A stretch of DNA of 64,000 nucleotides, from positions 24,362 to 88,361 of the forward strand of contig CAAFLF010000017.1 in the NCBI GenBank assembly GCA_900763685.1, read 5' to 3'. The notes below the pieces were generated by a model. That model searched no databases, was not told where the DNA came from, and worked only from the letters and a program-made list of their open reading frames with translations. The position numbers were made by a program, and so were the translations under genes. Shown in pieces: positions 34,778 through 43,363 of the stretch. The stretch's first letter is position 1. Each line of letters opens with the position of its first letter. The DNA is from an uncultured Oscillospiraceae bacterium. Its GTDB lineage: Bacteria > Bacillota > Clostridia > Oscillospirales > Oscillospiraceae.

Positions 34778-35518
34778 TCACTCAAAATCCCGGAAGTTCC
34801 CCAGCGGGTAGTAGGGGATCATCTCGGAGCGGATGCGGCCCACGGCCTCCACCGGCGTCATGCCCCAGTTGGTGGGGCAGGCGGCCAGCACCTCCACCAG
34901 GGCGAAGCCCTTGCCCTGGAGCTGGCACTCAAAGGCCCGGCGGATGGCTTTCTTGGCCTTGCGGACGTTGGCGGGGCTGTCCACCGCCACCCGCTCCAGG
35001 AAGGCCGCCCCGTCGATGGCGGAGAGCATCTCGCAGACCCGGATGGGCTTGCCGCAGTGGGCGGCGTCCCGGCCGTAGGGGGAGGTGGTGGTCTTCTGGC
35101 CCACAAGGGTGGTGGGGGCCATCTGGCCGCCGGTCATGCCGTAGGTGGTGTTGTTGACGAAGATGGTAGTGATCTTCTCGCCCCGGTGGGCGGCGTGGAC
35201 GATCTCCGCCGTGCCGATGGAGGCCAGGTCGCCGTCGCCCTGATAGGTGAAGACCACCTTGTCCGGCTGGATGCGCTTGACGCCGGTGGCGTTGGCGGGG
35301 GCCCGGCCGTGGAGGGAGCAGATGGTGTCCGTGTTCATGAACCAGGGCAGGTAGCCGCCGCAGCCCACGCAGCCCACGCACACGGTGTCGCCGCCGATGC
35401 CCATCTCGTCGATGACGGAGGTCACCAGCTGCACGATGATGCCGTGGGAGCAGCCGGGGCAGAAGGTAAAGGGACTGTCGTTGAGGGAATGGGGTCTGTG
35501 GTTCAGCGGGGTGCTCAT
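34778..35518 (-). CDS. 2-oxoacid:ferredoxin oxidoreductase, beta (TPP-binding) subunit
   Basis: The 246-residue subunit binds thiamine diphosphate and an iron-sulfur cluster: CPGCSHGIIVQL (near 20), GCVGCGG (near 50), HGRAPANATGVK (near 70) and the TPP motif YQGDGDLASIGTAEIVHAA...FVNNTTYGMTGGQ (about 92-130). ATG 35518 overlaps the alpha gene stop by four bases (ATGA), so the subunits are translationally coupled. The conserved HGRAP motif and subunit layout fit the branched-chain or general 2-oxoacid enzyme. Confidence 0.95.
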   Translation of the reverse strand: MSTPLNHRPHSLNDSPFTFCPGCSHGIIVQLVTSVIDEMGIGGDTVCVGCVGCGGYLPWFMNTDTICSLHGRAPANATGVKRIQPDKVVFTYQGDGDLASIGTAEIVHAAHRGEKITTIFVNNTTYGMTGGQMAPTTLVGQKTTTSPYGRDAAHCGKPIRVCEMLSAIDGAAFLERVAVDSPANVRKAKKAIRRAFECQLQGKGFALVEVLAACPTNWGMTPVEAVGRIRSEMIPYYPLGNFRDFE

Positions 35519-36573
35519 GCGTTTACCTCCTTCCAGACCTGGCGGACCTTCTCCACGATGGCGTCCGGCGTCAGGAAATCCGTCCGGGAGTCGCCCACGT
35601 GGCTCACCGGCCAGCGGCCGGCGGCGGCGATCCTCACGTCGTCGATCATCTGGCCCATGATGTTGATCTCCGGGCAGATGATGGCCTTGCACTTGGGGTT
35701 CACGGCCTCAAAGGCCTCATAGGGGAAGGGCCAGAGGGTCTTGGGCCGGATGAGGCCCAGCTTCAGCTCGCCCTTCAGGGTCTCCATGGCCGCCCGGCAC
35801 ATCCGGGACGCGGTGCCGTAGGCCGCCAGGACGATGTCGGCGTCCTCCACGCCGATGGACTCCACTCTCGTCTCGTTGGCGATGAGGGCGGGGTAGAGCT
35901 CCGTCTCGGCGATGTTCTTCTCGATGTAATGGGCGGTGCCCACGGGGAAGAGGATGGCCTGGGCCTTGCCGCCCCGGGCGTCGCTGCCCCGGAGGGCCCA
36001 GTCCTTGGCCGGGAGGTTCTCCCGGCGGGGCGGCATCCGGTCAAAGTCCACGGCGCCCATCATCTGGCCGATCATGCCGTCCGCCAGGATGACCACGGGG
36101 TTGCGGTACTGGTCGGCGATGTCAAAGGCCTCGTAGACCATGGAGGCGGCCTCCTGCACGTCAGAGGGGGCCATGGTCACCACCCGGTAGCCGCCGTTGC
36201 CGCACATGCGGTAGTCCTCCTGGGCGGCCTTCATGGTGCCGAAGGCGGGGCCGCTGCGCATCACCACCACGATGACCGCCGGCAGGCGGGTCAGGGTCAT
36301 GGCGGCCAGGGCCTCCAGCTTCAGGCAGAAGCCGGGGCCGGAGGTGGAGGTCATCACCCGTCCGCCCGCGGCGGAGGCGCCCATGACCATGTTCATGGCG
36401 GCCATTTCGCTCTCCGCCTGCAGGAAGAGCCCGCCTCTGGGGGGCAGCTCCCGGGAGAAGTACTCCGGGATCTCGCTCTGGGGCGTGATGGGATAGCCGA
36501 AAAACGCCTGGCAGCCGGCCTGGATGGCGGCCTCCGCCATGGCCTCGTTGCCCTTCATCAATACCTTCGCCAT
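35515..36573 (-). CDS. 2-oxoacid:ferredoxin oxidoreductase, alpha subunit
   Basis: The 352-residue subunit has KGNEAMAEAAIQAGCQAFFG and YPITPQSEIPEYF at the N-terminus, QAESEMAAMNMVMGASAAGG near 52, STSGPGFCLKLEAL near 76, and a transketolase C-terminal-like end. It catalyses, with beta and gamma, oxidative decarboxylation of a 2-oxoacid to acyl-CoA with reduction of ferredoxin. It follows the ferredoxin-like subunit with only one base between them. Substrate range (2-oxoisovalerate, indolepyruvate or 2-oxoglutarate) is not decided by sequence; the PduL-Buk genes favour short branched or linear acyl products. Confidence 0.95.
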   Translation of the reverse strand: MAKVLMKGNEAMAEAAIQAGCQAFFGYPITPQSEIPEYFSRELPPRGGLFLQAESEMAAMNMVMGASAAGGRVMTSTSGPGFCLKLEALAAMTLTRLPAVIVVVMRSGPAFGTMKAAQEDYRMCGNGGYRVVTMAPSDVQEAASMVYEAFDIADQYRNPVVILADGMIGQMMGAVDFDRMPPRRENLPAKDWALRGSDARGGKAQAILFPVGTAHYIEKNIAETELYPALIANETRVESIGVEDADIVLAAYGTASRMCRAAMETLKGELKLGLIRPKTLWPFPYEAFEAVNPKCKAIICPEINIMGQMIDDVRIAAAGRWPVSHVGDSRTDFLTPDAIVEKVRQVWKEVNA

Positions 36574-36574
36574 G

Positions 36575-36805
36575 TCACGCCTCCTCTCCTTCGTCCAGTT
36601 TTTCCACGGTGATGACGGCGTCGGGGCACATCATCACGCAGCTGAGGCAGCCCACGCACTGGCTGCTGTCGCGGATAGCGGCGGGATGGATGCCGCTTTT
36701 GTTGAGCACGCTCTTGTCCGCGACGATGAGCTTTTTGGGACAGAAGGCCATGCAGAGCTCGCAGCCCTTGCAGGCGTCCCGCAGAAATGTCACTCGAAAT
36801 GCCAT
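36575..36805 (-). CDS. 2[4Fe-4S] ferredoxin-like delta subunit
   Basis: The 76-residue protein carries two cluster motifs: CKGCELCMAFCPK (residues 12-24) and CVGCLSCVMMCPD (near 50-62). It supplies electron transfer for the 2-oxoacid oxidoreductase and starts the four-gene set, with the order ferredoxin, alpha, beta, gamma typical of VOR/KOR operons. GGAAAGG precedes ATG 36805. Confidence 0.95.
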   Translation of the reverse strand: MAFRVTFLRDACKGCELCMAFCPKKLIVADKSVLNKSGIHPAAIRDSSQCVGCLSCVMMCPDAVITVEKLDEGEEA

Positions 36806-36850
36806 AGTACCTTTCCTTCCTGAGAAAGTTGGTCCTTTCCCCGTGGGTCC

Positions 36851-37537
36851 TCAGCGGTCCAGCCAGTCCGGCCGCATCCGCAGGGTCATGGGGAAGAGCT
36901 CCCCCGCGAGGTCCGCGTCCCGCAGCGCCGGGAGCAGCCGCTCCTCCACCGCCGTGCAGATCACGGGAAGCCCGGTGAGCTTTCCCACCTCCCGGACCAG
37001 GGCGTCGCCCCGCAGGACGTCCTCCGCCCCGGTCTCCCGGAGGAAATGGGTGTTGTTGACAAGGCCCGTCACCTTCAGGCGGCTGGCCCGCTGGATCGCG
37101 TCGATATAGGCGGCCACCTGGCCGGCCTCCCGGGTCTGGGGGCGGTTGGCGTTTACCACCAGCCACATGCCGTACTCCTGTCCCCGCAGCAGCGCGGCGT
37201 AGCGCCCCAGCACCGTGGCCCCGGCGGGATCGCCCCCCACGTCCACGATCCTGGCCTCGCCGGTGCCCTCCGGCTCAAAGCAGCTCCGCAGGGAGGCGGC
37301 CAGCGCCGGGGAGTCCAGGCACATCTCGTCCTCGTAGTAGCTGGAGATCACCCGGATGTTCTCCGGGGCGAAGTCCTCCCGCAGCTCCCGCAGCCGGAAG
37401 TAGGGGTTCACGATGTCAAGGTCCGCCGCCAGGACGGACCGGCCCGCCCGGCTCAGCGCCAGGGCGAGATTCGCCGCGAACTCCGTCTTCCCGCTGCCAT
37501 AATGCCCCACAATGATCGTAGGATCCGGGATGTTCAT
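36851..37537 (-). CDS. P-loop ATPase of the MinD/ParA-like type
   Basis: The 228-residue protein has Walker A GHYGSGKTEFAANLALAL (residues 11-28), a switch segment ADLDIVNPYFRLRE (near 38) and IVDVGGDPAGATVLGRY (near 95) in place of the usual DxxG/T region. It resembles small nucleotide-binding proteins adjacent to 2-oxoacid oxidoreductase genes in Clostridia. It could be a cluster or cofactor maturation factor for the oxidoreductase, but this is context only. It lies 45 bp upstream of the ferredoxin gene. GGGAGG precedes ATG 37537. Confidence 0.8.
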   Translation of the reverse strand: MNIPDPTIIVGHYGSGKTEFAANLALALSRAGRSVLAADLDIVNPYFRLRELREDFAPENIRVISSYYEDEMCLDSPALAASLRSCFEPEGTGEARIVDVGGDPAGATVLGRYAALLRGQEYGMWLVVNANRPQTREAGQVAAYIDAIQRASRLKVTGLVNNTHFLRETGAEDVLRGDALVREVGKLTGLPVICTAVEERLLPALRDADLAGELFPMTLRMRPDWLDR

Positions 37538-37576
37538 AGGCTGCCTCCCTTCCGCTTCCGCTGGGGATAGAATGAC

Positions 37577-37614
37577 GGTATCCGGACCGCTGGTGTCCCG
37601 GCGGCCCGGATACC
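37577..37614. repeat. Intercistronic hairpin
   Basis: GGTATCCGGACCGC (37577-37590) pairs with GCGGCCCGGATACC (37601-37614) with one mismatch. It lies between the symporter and ATPase genes and lacks a T-run, so it may set mRNA processing or stability between operon segments. Confidence 0.6.
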
Positions 37615-37622
37615 CGCGGGGA

Positions 37623-39038
37623 TCAGTTTTTCTCTGCCTTGGCGGCTTCTTTGGCCGCCTTCACGTCCTTTAGGGTCGTGGGCAGGTCGGGATCGCTCTG
37701 ATACTCCTTCCAGAGCCTCACGACCACGTTGCTGATGCCCCAGAGACCCAGAATGTTCAGCACCACCATGAAGCCGTTGAAGACGTCGCAGATGCTCCAC
37801 ACCAGGCTCACGGAAGCGCCGGCGCCCAGCAGCACGAAGATGGCGATGAACACGTTGTAGGGCATCACGCCCTTATTGCCGAAGAGCTTCAGCACGTTGG
37901 ACTGGCCGTAGAAGTAGCCGGCGATGATGGTGGAGAAGGAGAAGAAGAAAATGCAGATGGAGATGAGGATGTGGCCGATGTTGCCGAAGACGTTGCTGAA
38001 GGCGATCTGGGTGAGAACGATGCCGTCCTGGCCGGTGGTATAGGCGCCGCTGGTGAGGATGATGAGAACGGTCATGTTCAGGATGATGAAAGTGTCGATG
38101 AAGACGCTCATCATGGCCACGATGCCCTGGTCGCAGGGGTGCTTGACCTTGGCCACAGCGTGGGCATGGGGAGTGGAGCCGGTGCCCGCCTCGTTGGAGA
38201 AGAGGCCGCGGGCGATGCCGTAACGCATGGCTTCCTTGATGCCGACGCCGAACATACCGCCGGCCACGGCCCGGGGATTGAAGGCGCCCACGAAGATCAT
38301 CTTGATGGCGGGGCCCAGGTTCTCAATGTTGACGATGACCACGATGAGGCCGGCCGCGAGGTAGAGAATGGACATCAGGGGCACGCAGGTGGAGACGAAG
38401 GAGGCGATGCGCTGCCGGCCGCCCACCACCACGATCATGGTGAGGATGGCCACCACCACGCCGATGGCGATGGGGGGCACGTTCAGGGAGTAGCTGAAGG
38501 CCTCGCTGATGGTGTTGCCCTGGATGAGAGCCGCGGCGAGACCGAAGCCCACGATGAGGAAGATGGAGAAGGCGTTGGCGAGACCGCTGCCCAGCTTGCC
38601 CTTGAAGGCGGCCTTGATGTAGTAGGCGGGACCGCCGATGACGGTGCCGTCCTCCAGGGTGGCCTTGTACTTCTGGGCCGCCACTGCCTCGGAGAAGATG
38701 GTGCCCATGCCGAAGAAGGCGCTGACCCACATCCAGAAGATGGCGCCGGGGCCGCCGGCCATGATGGCGGTGGCGGGGCCGGCGATGTTGCCGGTGCCCA
38801 CCTGGCCTGCGATGGCGGTGGCCAGGGACTGCCAGGCGGACATGCCGTCCTTACCGGCCTTGCCCTTCTGGCGGATGCCCGCGAAGGTCAGGCGGAAGCT
38901 GTCGCCCAGATGGCGGATCTGGGGAAAGCCCAGCCGGACGGTGAACATCACGCCCGTCATCACGAGAACGATCATGTAGAAGTTGCCCCAGAGGAAGTTG
39001 CTGATCTGACCGAAGAAGTTGTTCAATGCGTCTACCAT
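37623..39038 (-). CDS. Sodium:alanine/glycine symporter (AGCS family)
   Basis: The 471-residue polytopic protein has AGCS signatures: AIAGQVGTGNIAGPATAIMAGGPGA written in two adjoining blocks near residues 75-100, GGPAYYIK near 135, and the RGLFSNEAGTGSTPHAHA block near 285. These carriers import alanine, glycine or related neutral amino acids with sodium. Place in the operon, next to an aminotransferase and a 2-oxoacid oxidoreductase, suggests it feeds the fermentation route. AAAGGAGG precedes ATG 39038. A Lys/Ala/Glu-rich tail ends the protein. Confidence 0.94.
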   Translation of the reverse strand: MVDALNNFFGQISNFLWGNFYMIVLVMTGVMFTVRLGFPQIRHLGDSFRLTFAGIRQKGKAGKDGMSAWQSLATAIAGQVGTGNIAGPATAIMAGGPGAIFWMWVSAFFGMGTIFSEAVAAQKYKATLEDGTVIGGPAYYIKAAFKGKLGSGLANAFSIFLIVGFGLAAALIQGNTISEAFSYSLNVPPIAIGVVVAILTMIVVVGGRQRIASFVSTCVPLMSILYLAAGLIVVIVNIENLGPAIKMIFVGAFNPRAVAGGMFGVGIKEAMRYGIARGLFSNEAGTGSTPHAHAVAKVKHPCDQGIVAMMSVFIDTFIILNMTVLIILTSGAYTTGQDGIVLTQIAFSNVFGNIGHILISICIFFFSFSTIIAGYFYGQSNVLKLFGNKGVMPYNVFIAIFVLLGAGASVSLVWSICDVFNGFMVVLNILGLWGISNVVVRLWKEYQSDPDLPTTLKDVKAAKEAAKAEKN

Positions 39039-39131
39039 GTGCTTTGTCCTCCTTTAATTTTTCCGTCGCTGCGGTCTCTCTCCTGACAGGTGCGGTGGGG
39101 GGGATATGCGCGCGTGATTTATGCGTGGGTC

Positions 39132-39788
39132 TTACTTCGCGTAGCGGAGCACGGTCTTCGCCACCCGGATGCCGGTGTTTCTGGCGCTCTTGAGGCCGAT
39201 CTCGTCCTGCTCCACGGCGTCCCGGACGGAGCCCCGCTCGGGGTGAGTGGTGCAGCCGCCGCCCAGGTAGCAGCCAGGTCTCGGCTCGCCGCCGCTGCCC
39301 ACCACGATCATGTCGTGGATCTCGAAGTAGTACTGCATGGTCAGCAGGGCGAATTCCTCGCCGGCGTTGCGGTTGCCGCCCACGGCCAGACATCCGCCCA
39401 CCTTGTCCTGCAGGCCGTACTGGTACTGGCTGGTGCCGTAGCGCAGCAGGCCCTCGGTGCGGTCCATGAACTGCTTGAGCTGGGTGGAGATGCTGCCGAA
39501 GTATACCGGGGAAGCCAGGATCAGGCCGTCGCACTCCTTCAGCTTGGGATAGATCTCGTCCATCCCGTCCCGGAAGAGGGCGCAGGCGTGGATGCCGCCG
39601 TCCTTCATGCCGGGCTCCCGGCAGCAGGCGAAGCAGCCCTTGCAGCTATGGATGTCGTAGTCCCGGAGATAGATGGCCTCCGTGGTGATGTCGCCCACGC
39701 TCTCGGCGGCTTCCAGAGCGTAGCGCAGCATCCGGTCGGTGTTGGCGTCCTTGCGGGGACTGCCGGAGATGCCAAGGATCTTTTTCAT
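39132..39788 (-). CDS. Flavodoxin-fold NAD(P)H-dependent oxidoreductase / iron-sulfur flavoprotein-like
   Basis: The 218-residue protein has an FMN phosphate loop GISGSPRKDANTDRML (residues 6-21), a compact Cys cluster HSCKGCFACC near 47-56 and SPVYFGSISTQLKQFMDR near 95, typical of the iron-sulfur flavoprotein (Isf) and NADPH-dependent FMN reductase group. It could pass electrons from ferredoxin or NAD(P)H within the operon. AAAGGAAC-type site precedes ATG 39788. It lies 28 bp after the aminotransferase gene. Confidence 0.9.
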   Translation of the reverse strand: MKKILGISGSPRKDANTDRMLRYALEAAESVGDITTEAIYLRDYDIHSCKGCFACCREPGMKDGGIHACALFRDGMDEIYPKLKECDGLILASPVYFGSISTQLKQFMDRTEGLLRYGTSQYQYGLQDKVGGCLAVGGNRNAGEEFALLTMQYYFEIHDMIVVGSGGEPRPGCYLGGGCTTHPERGSVRDAVEQDEIGLKSARNTGIRVAKTVLRYAK

Positions 39789-39816
39789 GCGGTTCCGTTC
39801 CTTTCTCAGTCGTTTC

Positions 39817-40992
39817 TCAGCCGTCGCGGCGCTGGATATACTCCCGGATACGCCGGACGCCCTCCAGGATGTTCTCGTCGGAGTTGGCGAAGCAGATGCG
39901 CAGGTAGCCCTCGCCCATCTTGCCGAAGGCGCTGCCGGCGATAGTCATGACCCCGGCGTTTACCAGCAGCTCCTTGGAGAGCTCCCAGGAGGAGACACCG
40001 AAATCCTTGATGTTGATAAAGGTGCAGAAGGAGCCTTCCGTTTTGAAGGGCTTCATCCCGGGGATGTCCTTGAGCCCGTCTACCAGGAGGTTTCGCCGCC
40101 GCTCGTAGTGCCGGCGCATTTCCTCCACGCAGTCCTGGGGCCCGCTGATGGCGTCGGCGCCGGCCTGCATCGTGAAGATGGGCAGGCAGGAGACCACCGC
40201 CTGCTGCATTTTGAACATGTGGCGCATCAGGTCCTTGTCGGTGCCCACCACATAGCCCAGACGCCAGCCCGTCATGGCGTAGGTCTTGGAGAGGCTGTTT
40301 ACCACCAGCACCTGGTCCTTGATGTCCTCAATCTGGGCCAGGCTGAAGTGCTCCCGCCCGTCGAAGAGGATCTTCTCATAGACCTCGTCGGAGATCACCA
40401 TGATGGGATGCCGGGCAATGACCTTGGCCAGGGCCTCACCGTCGGCCCGGTCCAGCACGGCGCCCAGAGGATTGCTGGGATAGGTGACGATGAGGGCTTT
40501 GGTCTTGGGGGTGATGGCCGCCTCCAGGTCCTCCGGCTGCAGCCGGAAGCCGTGCTCCTCATAGAGAGGGACCCGAACGGGCTTGCCGCCCAGCAGCAGC
40601 ACCTGGCCCTCATAGCAGGTGTAGGCGGGATCGGGGATGATGACCTCGTCGCCGGGGTTCAGGATGGCGGAGAGGCTCATGAAGATGCCCTCCACGCCGC
40701 CCAGGGTCACCATCACGTTGTCGATGTCGTACTCCCGGCCGAACTGGGCGATGTACTTGTTGGCCACGGCCTGGCGCATGGCGGGCAGGCCCGGCTCCGT
40801 GCCGTACTTGGTGCGCCCCTCCCGCAGGGCGGTGACGGCGCTCTCCACGATGTGCTTGGGGGTCTCGAAGTTGGGCTCGCCGTTGCAGAGGTTGATGGCG
40901 CCGGGATAGCCCGCCGCCAGGTCGAACATGGCCCGGATGCCGGAGACAGGGTAGTTGCCGCAGAGGTCAGAGATGAAGTTGTACTTACTCAT
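39817..40992 (-). CDS. Pyridoxal-phosphate aminotransferase, class I/II
   Basis: The 391-residue fold-type I enzyme has LCNGEPNFETP near 35, TYPSNPLGAV near 170 (Asn contacting PLP), SDEVYEKILFDG near 200 and the PLP lysine motif NSLSKTYAMTGWRLGYV near 232. It is of the aspartate/alanine aminotransferase subgroup and probably turns an amino acid into the 2-oxoacid used by the downstream oxidoreductase. The amino acid cannot be named from sequence. AAGGAGAA precedes ATG 40992, 24 bp after the deacetylase gene. Confidence 0.93.
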   Translation of the reverse strand: MSKYNFISDLCGNYPVSGIRAMFDLAAGYPGAINLCNGEPNFETPKHIVESAVTALREGRTKYGTEPGLPAMRQAVANKYIAQFGREYDIDNVMVTLGGVEGIFMSLSAILNPGDEVIIPDPAYTCYEGQVLLLGGKPVRVPLYEEHGFRLQPEDLEAAITPKTKALIVTYPSNPLGAVLDRADGEALAKVIARHPIMVISDEVYEKILFDGREHFSLAQIEDIKDQVLVVNSLSKTYAMTGWRLGYVVGTDKDLMRHMFKMQQAVVSCLPIFTMQAGADAISGPQDCVEEMRRHYERRRNLLVDGLKDIPGMKPFKTEGSFCTFINIKDFGVSSWELSKELLVNAGVMTIAGSAFGKMGEGYLRICFANSDENILEGVRRIREYIQRRDG

Positions 40993-41016
40993 GCCGTTCT
41001 CCTTTTTCGTCGTCGG

Positions 41017-41865
41017 TCAGTTCTCCTCGAAGGGATGCGTGGCCCGGAAACGGTCCGCGGCCTCGGTGCCGGTGAGGAACTCCACGGCGCCGGTATCTTG
41101 CATGTGCTGGACGAAGCGGTCCAGCAACTTTACCTTGGCGGGCCGGCCGATGATCTGGGGGTGGCAGGTGAGGACGAAGCAGATATCGGAATCGCCCTTC
41201 TCCGCCACCTGCTCCTGGAACTCCTCCAGGATGGCGTCGAACTCCTCCCGCCAGTACTCGGCCACGGCGGCCAGGGGCTGCATGCACTTGCCGGGGGTTC
41301 GGACGCTGTAGAGCCAGAAGGCGGCGTCATCCAGCACCCAGTGGATGGGCAGCTCCACCAGCCTGGACTTCCGGCCGTTGACGGTGAGGTAGCGGATCTC
41401 CTCGGTGTTCATCATGTTGCTGGAGTACTCGATGTCGCCCATCTTCTCCAGGATGTCGATGCTGTAGGGGCTGAACTCCCAGGCGGGGGAGCGGTAGCCC
41501 TTGGGCCGCCGGCCGGTGAGCTTCTCCAGGATGTCGCTGCAGTCGTGGTACTCCCGCTCCTCCTGCTCCCGGCCATCCATGTTGTCGGGATAGGTGTGGC
41601 TCCAACTGTGGTTGCCGATGTCGTGGCCCTGGGCGGCGATCTGGCGGACCATGTCGGGGTACTCCTCCGCGGTGAAGCCGGGGATGAAGAAGGTGGCGTG
41701 GACGCCGTGGCGGCGCAGCAGCTTCAGGATGCGGGGCATGGCCGTTTCCGGGCCGTACTGCCCCTGGGAGAGGATCACGGGCCGCTCCGCGTTCTTGGGG
41801 TCCCGACAGCGCCAAAGGGTCTCGCCGTCAATGTCGAAGGTCAGGATCACAGGCATTTTCTTCAT
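41017..41865 (-). CDS. Polysaccharide deacetylase-fold hydrolase (PuuE/HpPgdA subgroup)
   Basis: The 282-residue NodB-homology protein has VILTFDIDGETLW (metal Asp, residues 6-18), FFIPGFTAEEYPDMV near 65, GHDIGNHSWSHTYP (metal His pair, near 85) and GYRSPAWEFSP near 125. The start FDIDGE and long strand layout match the cytoplasmic PuuE/PgdA subgroup, which includes cyclic-amide or ureide hydrolases as well as deacetylases, not secreted chitin or peptidoglycan deacetylases. No signal peptide is seen. As first gene of the operon it may open or deacylate the precursor amino-acid derivative. I choose ATG 41865, seven bases after AGGAGGAG. Confidence 0.85.
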   Translation of the reverse strand: MKKMPVILTFDIDGETLWRCRDPKNAERPVILSQGQYGPETAMPRILKLLRRHGVHATFFIPGFTAEEYPDMVRQIAAQGHDIGNHSWSHTYPDNMDGREQEEREYHDCSDILEKLTGRRPKGYRSPAWEFSPYSIDILEKMGDIEYSSNMMNTEEIRYLTVNGRKSRLVELPIHWVLDDAAFWLYSVRTPGKCMQPLAAVAEYWREEFDAILEEFQEQVAEKGDSDICFVLTCHPQIIGRPAKVKLLDRFVQHMQDTGAVEFLTGTEAADRFRATHPFEEN

Positions 41866-42023
41866 AGATGCTCCTCCTCTTTTGTCGGGGCGCCGGGGGC
41901 CTGCGGGGGTCCCGGGACCCGGATTTTGTGGACCTTGTAAAAGGTCAGACGCTCTTTTCACGCAGTCCGTCATTCTGACGGGAAAGGAGAGGGAACGCCC
42001 ATCCTTTTTGTCAATTTTAGTGT

Positions 42024-42089
42024 ATCATAGCTGCTTTTCCTTGTGTAATCCCGGTTTTTTACTGCCGTTATAGCCCGAAATTATAGCCC
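42024..42089 (-). promoter_or_regulatory. Probable promoter of the fermentation operon with direct repeat
   Basis: On the minus strand TATGAT (42029-42024) can be a -10 with a poor -35 (GGGATT). Upstream a direct repeat TTATAGCCC occurs on the plus strand at 42068-42076 and 42081-42089. A weak -35 with upstream repeats suits LysR-type activation by the neighbouring regulator. The rest of 41866-42187 shows no gene. Confidence 0.4.
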
Positions 42090-42153
42090 CCGGCTCCAAA
42101 CAGCCGCCCGCTCGCCGCCTGAGAGCGGGGAGAACATCCCCGGAAAAAGGGAA

Positions 42154-42180
42154 GTGGACGGCCCCGTCGGGGCCGTCCAC
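42154..42180 (-). terminator. Terminator of the LysR gene
   Basis: Perfect 13-bp stem GTGGACGGCCCCG (42154-42166) with CGGGGCCGTCCAC (42168-42180); on the minus strand it is followed by TTCCCTTTTTCC. Confidence 0.75.
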
Positions 42181-42187
42181 CTTTGAT

Positions 42188-43120
42188 TCAGAGTGCCTCA
42201 TCCGCCTGCGCCAGCTCCTTCAGGATCTGCAGGAAGCGCTGGGCGTAGGGCTGCAGGGGCGTGCTCTTCAGCTTGACATAGTAAACGCTCCACTCCCGGT
42301 CGTCGCCGGGGAGGGGCCGGGTCTCCAGCCCCGGGTGGAACTCCGTGACATACTGGCTCTTAATGCCCAGGAACACCGCGTCCGTGGCGTCCAGCATGTC
42401 ATAGAGGGTACATCGGTTGTTGGTGAAGATGTTCTTCTCCACGCTGCCGTAGATCTCAAAGGGCAGCGTCGCGTCGTAGTTGCAGAACTCCGCCATCTTG
42501 CTGGTGGTCCGGATCTGGGGGTAGTCATAGAGGTCCTCCACCGTGAGATCCCGCTTCCGGGCCAGAGGATGGTCGCTGCGGAAGGTGACGCAGGACCGTG
42601 CGGTAAAGAGGAGCTCGTGCTCTAGCCCCCGGGATTCCAGGCCCTTGCGCCAGGACTTCTCATAGATGTTCCGCACGTGGATGATGCCAAGGTCCGCCCG
42701 CCGGTTGAAGACGTCCTGCACCACATCGGCGTTGCCGCTCTCGTTGACGTAGAGGGAGAACTTCTCCGCCCCCTCGAACTCCTGTTGATAGAAGCGGATC
42801 ACGGCCTTGGAGAGGATGGAGTACCGCCCGCTGGACACCCGCAGGATGGCGGGCAGCTCCTCCGTCGCGCCGGAGCGGCCGCTGCGCATCTCGTTGACCT
42901 GCCGCAGGATCTGCTGGGCCGAGGCCAGGAAGCGCTTGCCCTCCGCCGTGCAGACGATGCCCCTGGAGCTCCGCACGAAGACGGGGAAGCCCAGCTCGCT
43001 CTCCAGCTCCCGGATGGCGGAGCTCAGGGCGGGCTGGGAGATGAACAGCGCCTGCGCCGCCCGGTTGATGGAGCCGCAGCGGTTGACCTCTACCACATAT
43101 TCCAGCTGCCGAAAATTCAT
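42188..43120 (-). CDS. LysR-family transcriptional regulator
   Basis: The 310-residue protein starts with the LysR winged helix MNFRQLEYVVEVNRCGSINR and AAQALFISQPALSSAIRELE, then a periplasmic-binding-like sensor domain (about 90-300). It lies just upstream of the twelve-gene fermentation run on the same strand, separated by its own terminator, and is the best candidate activator. AAAGGGGGA precedes ATG 43120. Its promoter is TTGACG with an 18-bp spacer to TATAGT (43230-43201, minus). Confidence 0.92.
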   Translation of the reverse strand: MNFRQLEYVVEVNRCGSINRAAQALFISQPALSSAIRELESELGFPVFVRSSRGIVCTAEGKRFLASAQQILRQVNEMRSGRSGATEELPAILRVSSGRYSILSKAVIRFYQQEFEGAEKFSLYVNESGNADVVQDVFNRRADLGIIHVRNIYEKSWRKGLESRGLEHELLFTARSCVTFRSDHPLARKRDLTVEDLYDYPQIRTTSKMAEFCNYDATLPFEIYGSVEKNIFTNNRCTLYDMLDATDAVFLGIKSQYVTEFHPGLETRPLPGDDREWSVYYVKLKSTPLQPYAQRFLQILKELAQADEAL

Positions 43121-43200
43121 GGAGATCCCCCTTTCATCCGATCCCTGATTTGCCGCGGGCGGCGGGGGTCCGCCCCGTGCCGCCGTTGTCATTACCCTTT

Positions 43201-43230
43201 ACTATAGCAAAGAAAGGGGGAGGCCGTCAA
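43201..43230 (-). promoter_or_regulatory. Promoter of the LysR gene
   Basis: Minus strand TTGACG (43230-43225), 18-bp spacer, TATAGT (43206-43201). The AT-rich stretch 43231-43363 between the divergent promoters holds no gene. Confidence 0.6.
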
Positions 43231-43363
43231 CAAAAATTCGTTTCCCATTGATTTTTCCGTCGAAAAACCGACTCCTGCCAAAAAGTTTTTGAGCAAAACA
43301 AATAAAAATTTTTACCAAAAATGGAAATCTCGCCCGCTTCCGCCCCTCCCGCCATTTTCCCTC

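Noticed and set aside
41017-41865. Secreted peptidoglycan or chitin deacetylase
   Set aside because: There is no signal peptide or membrane anchor, and the FDIDGE start and operon context fit the cytoplasmic PuuE/PgdA amide-hydrolase group better.
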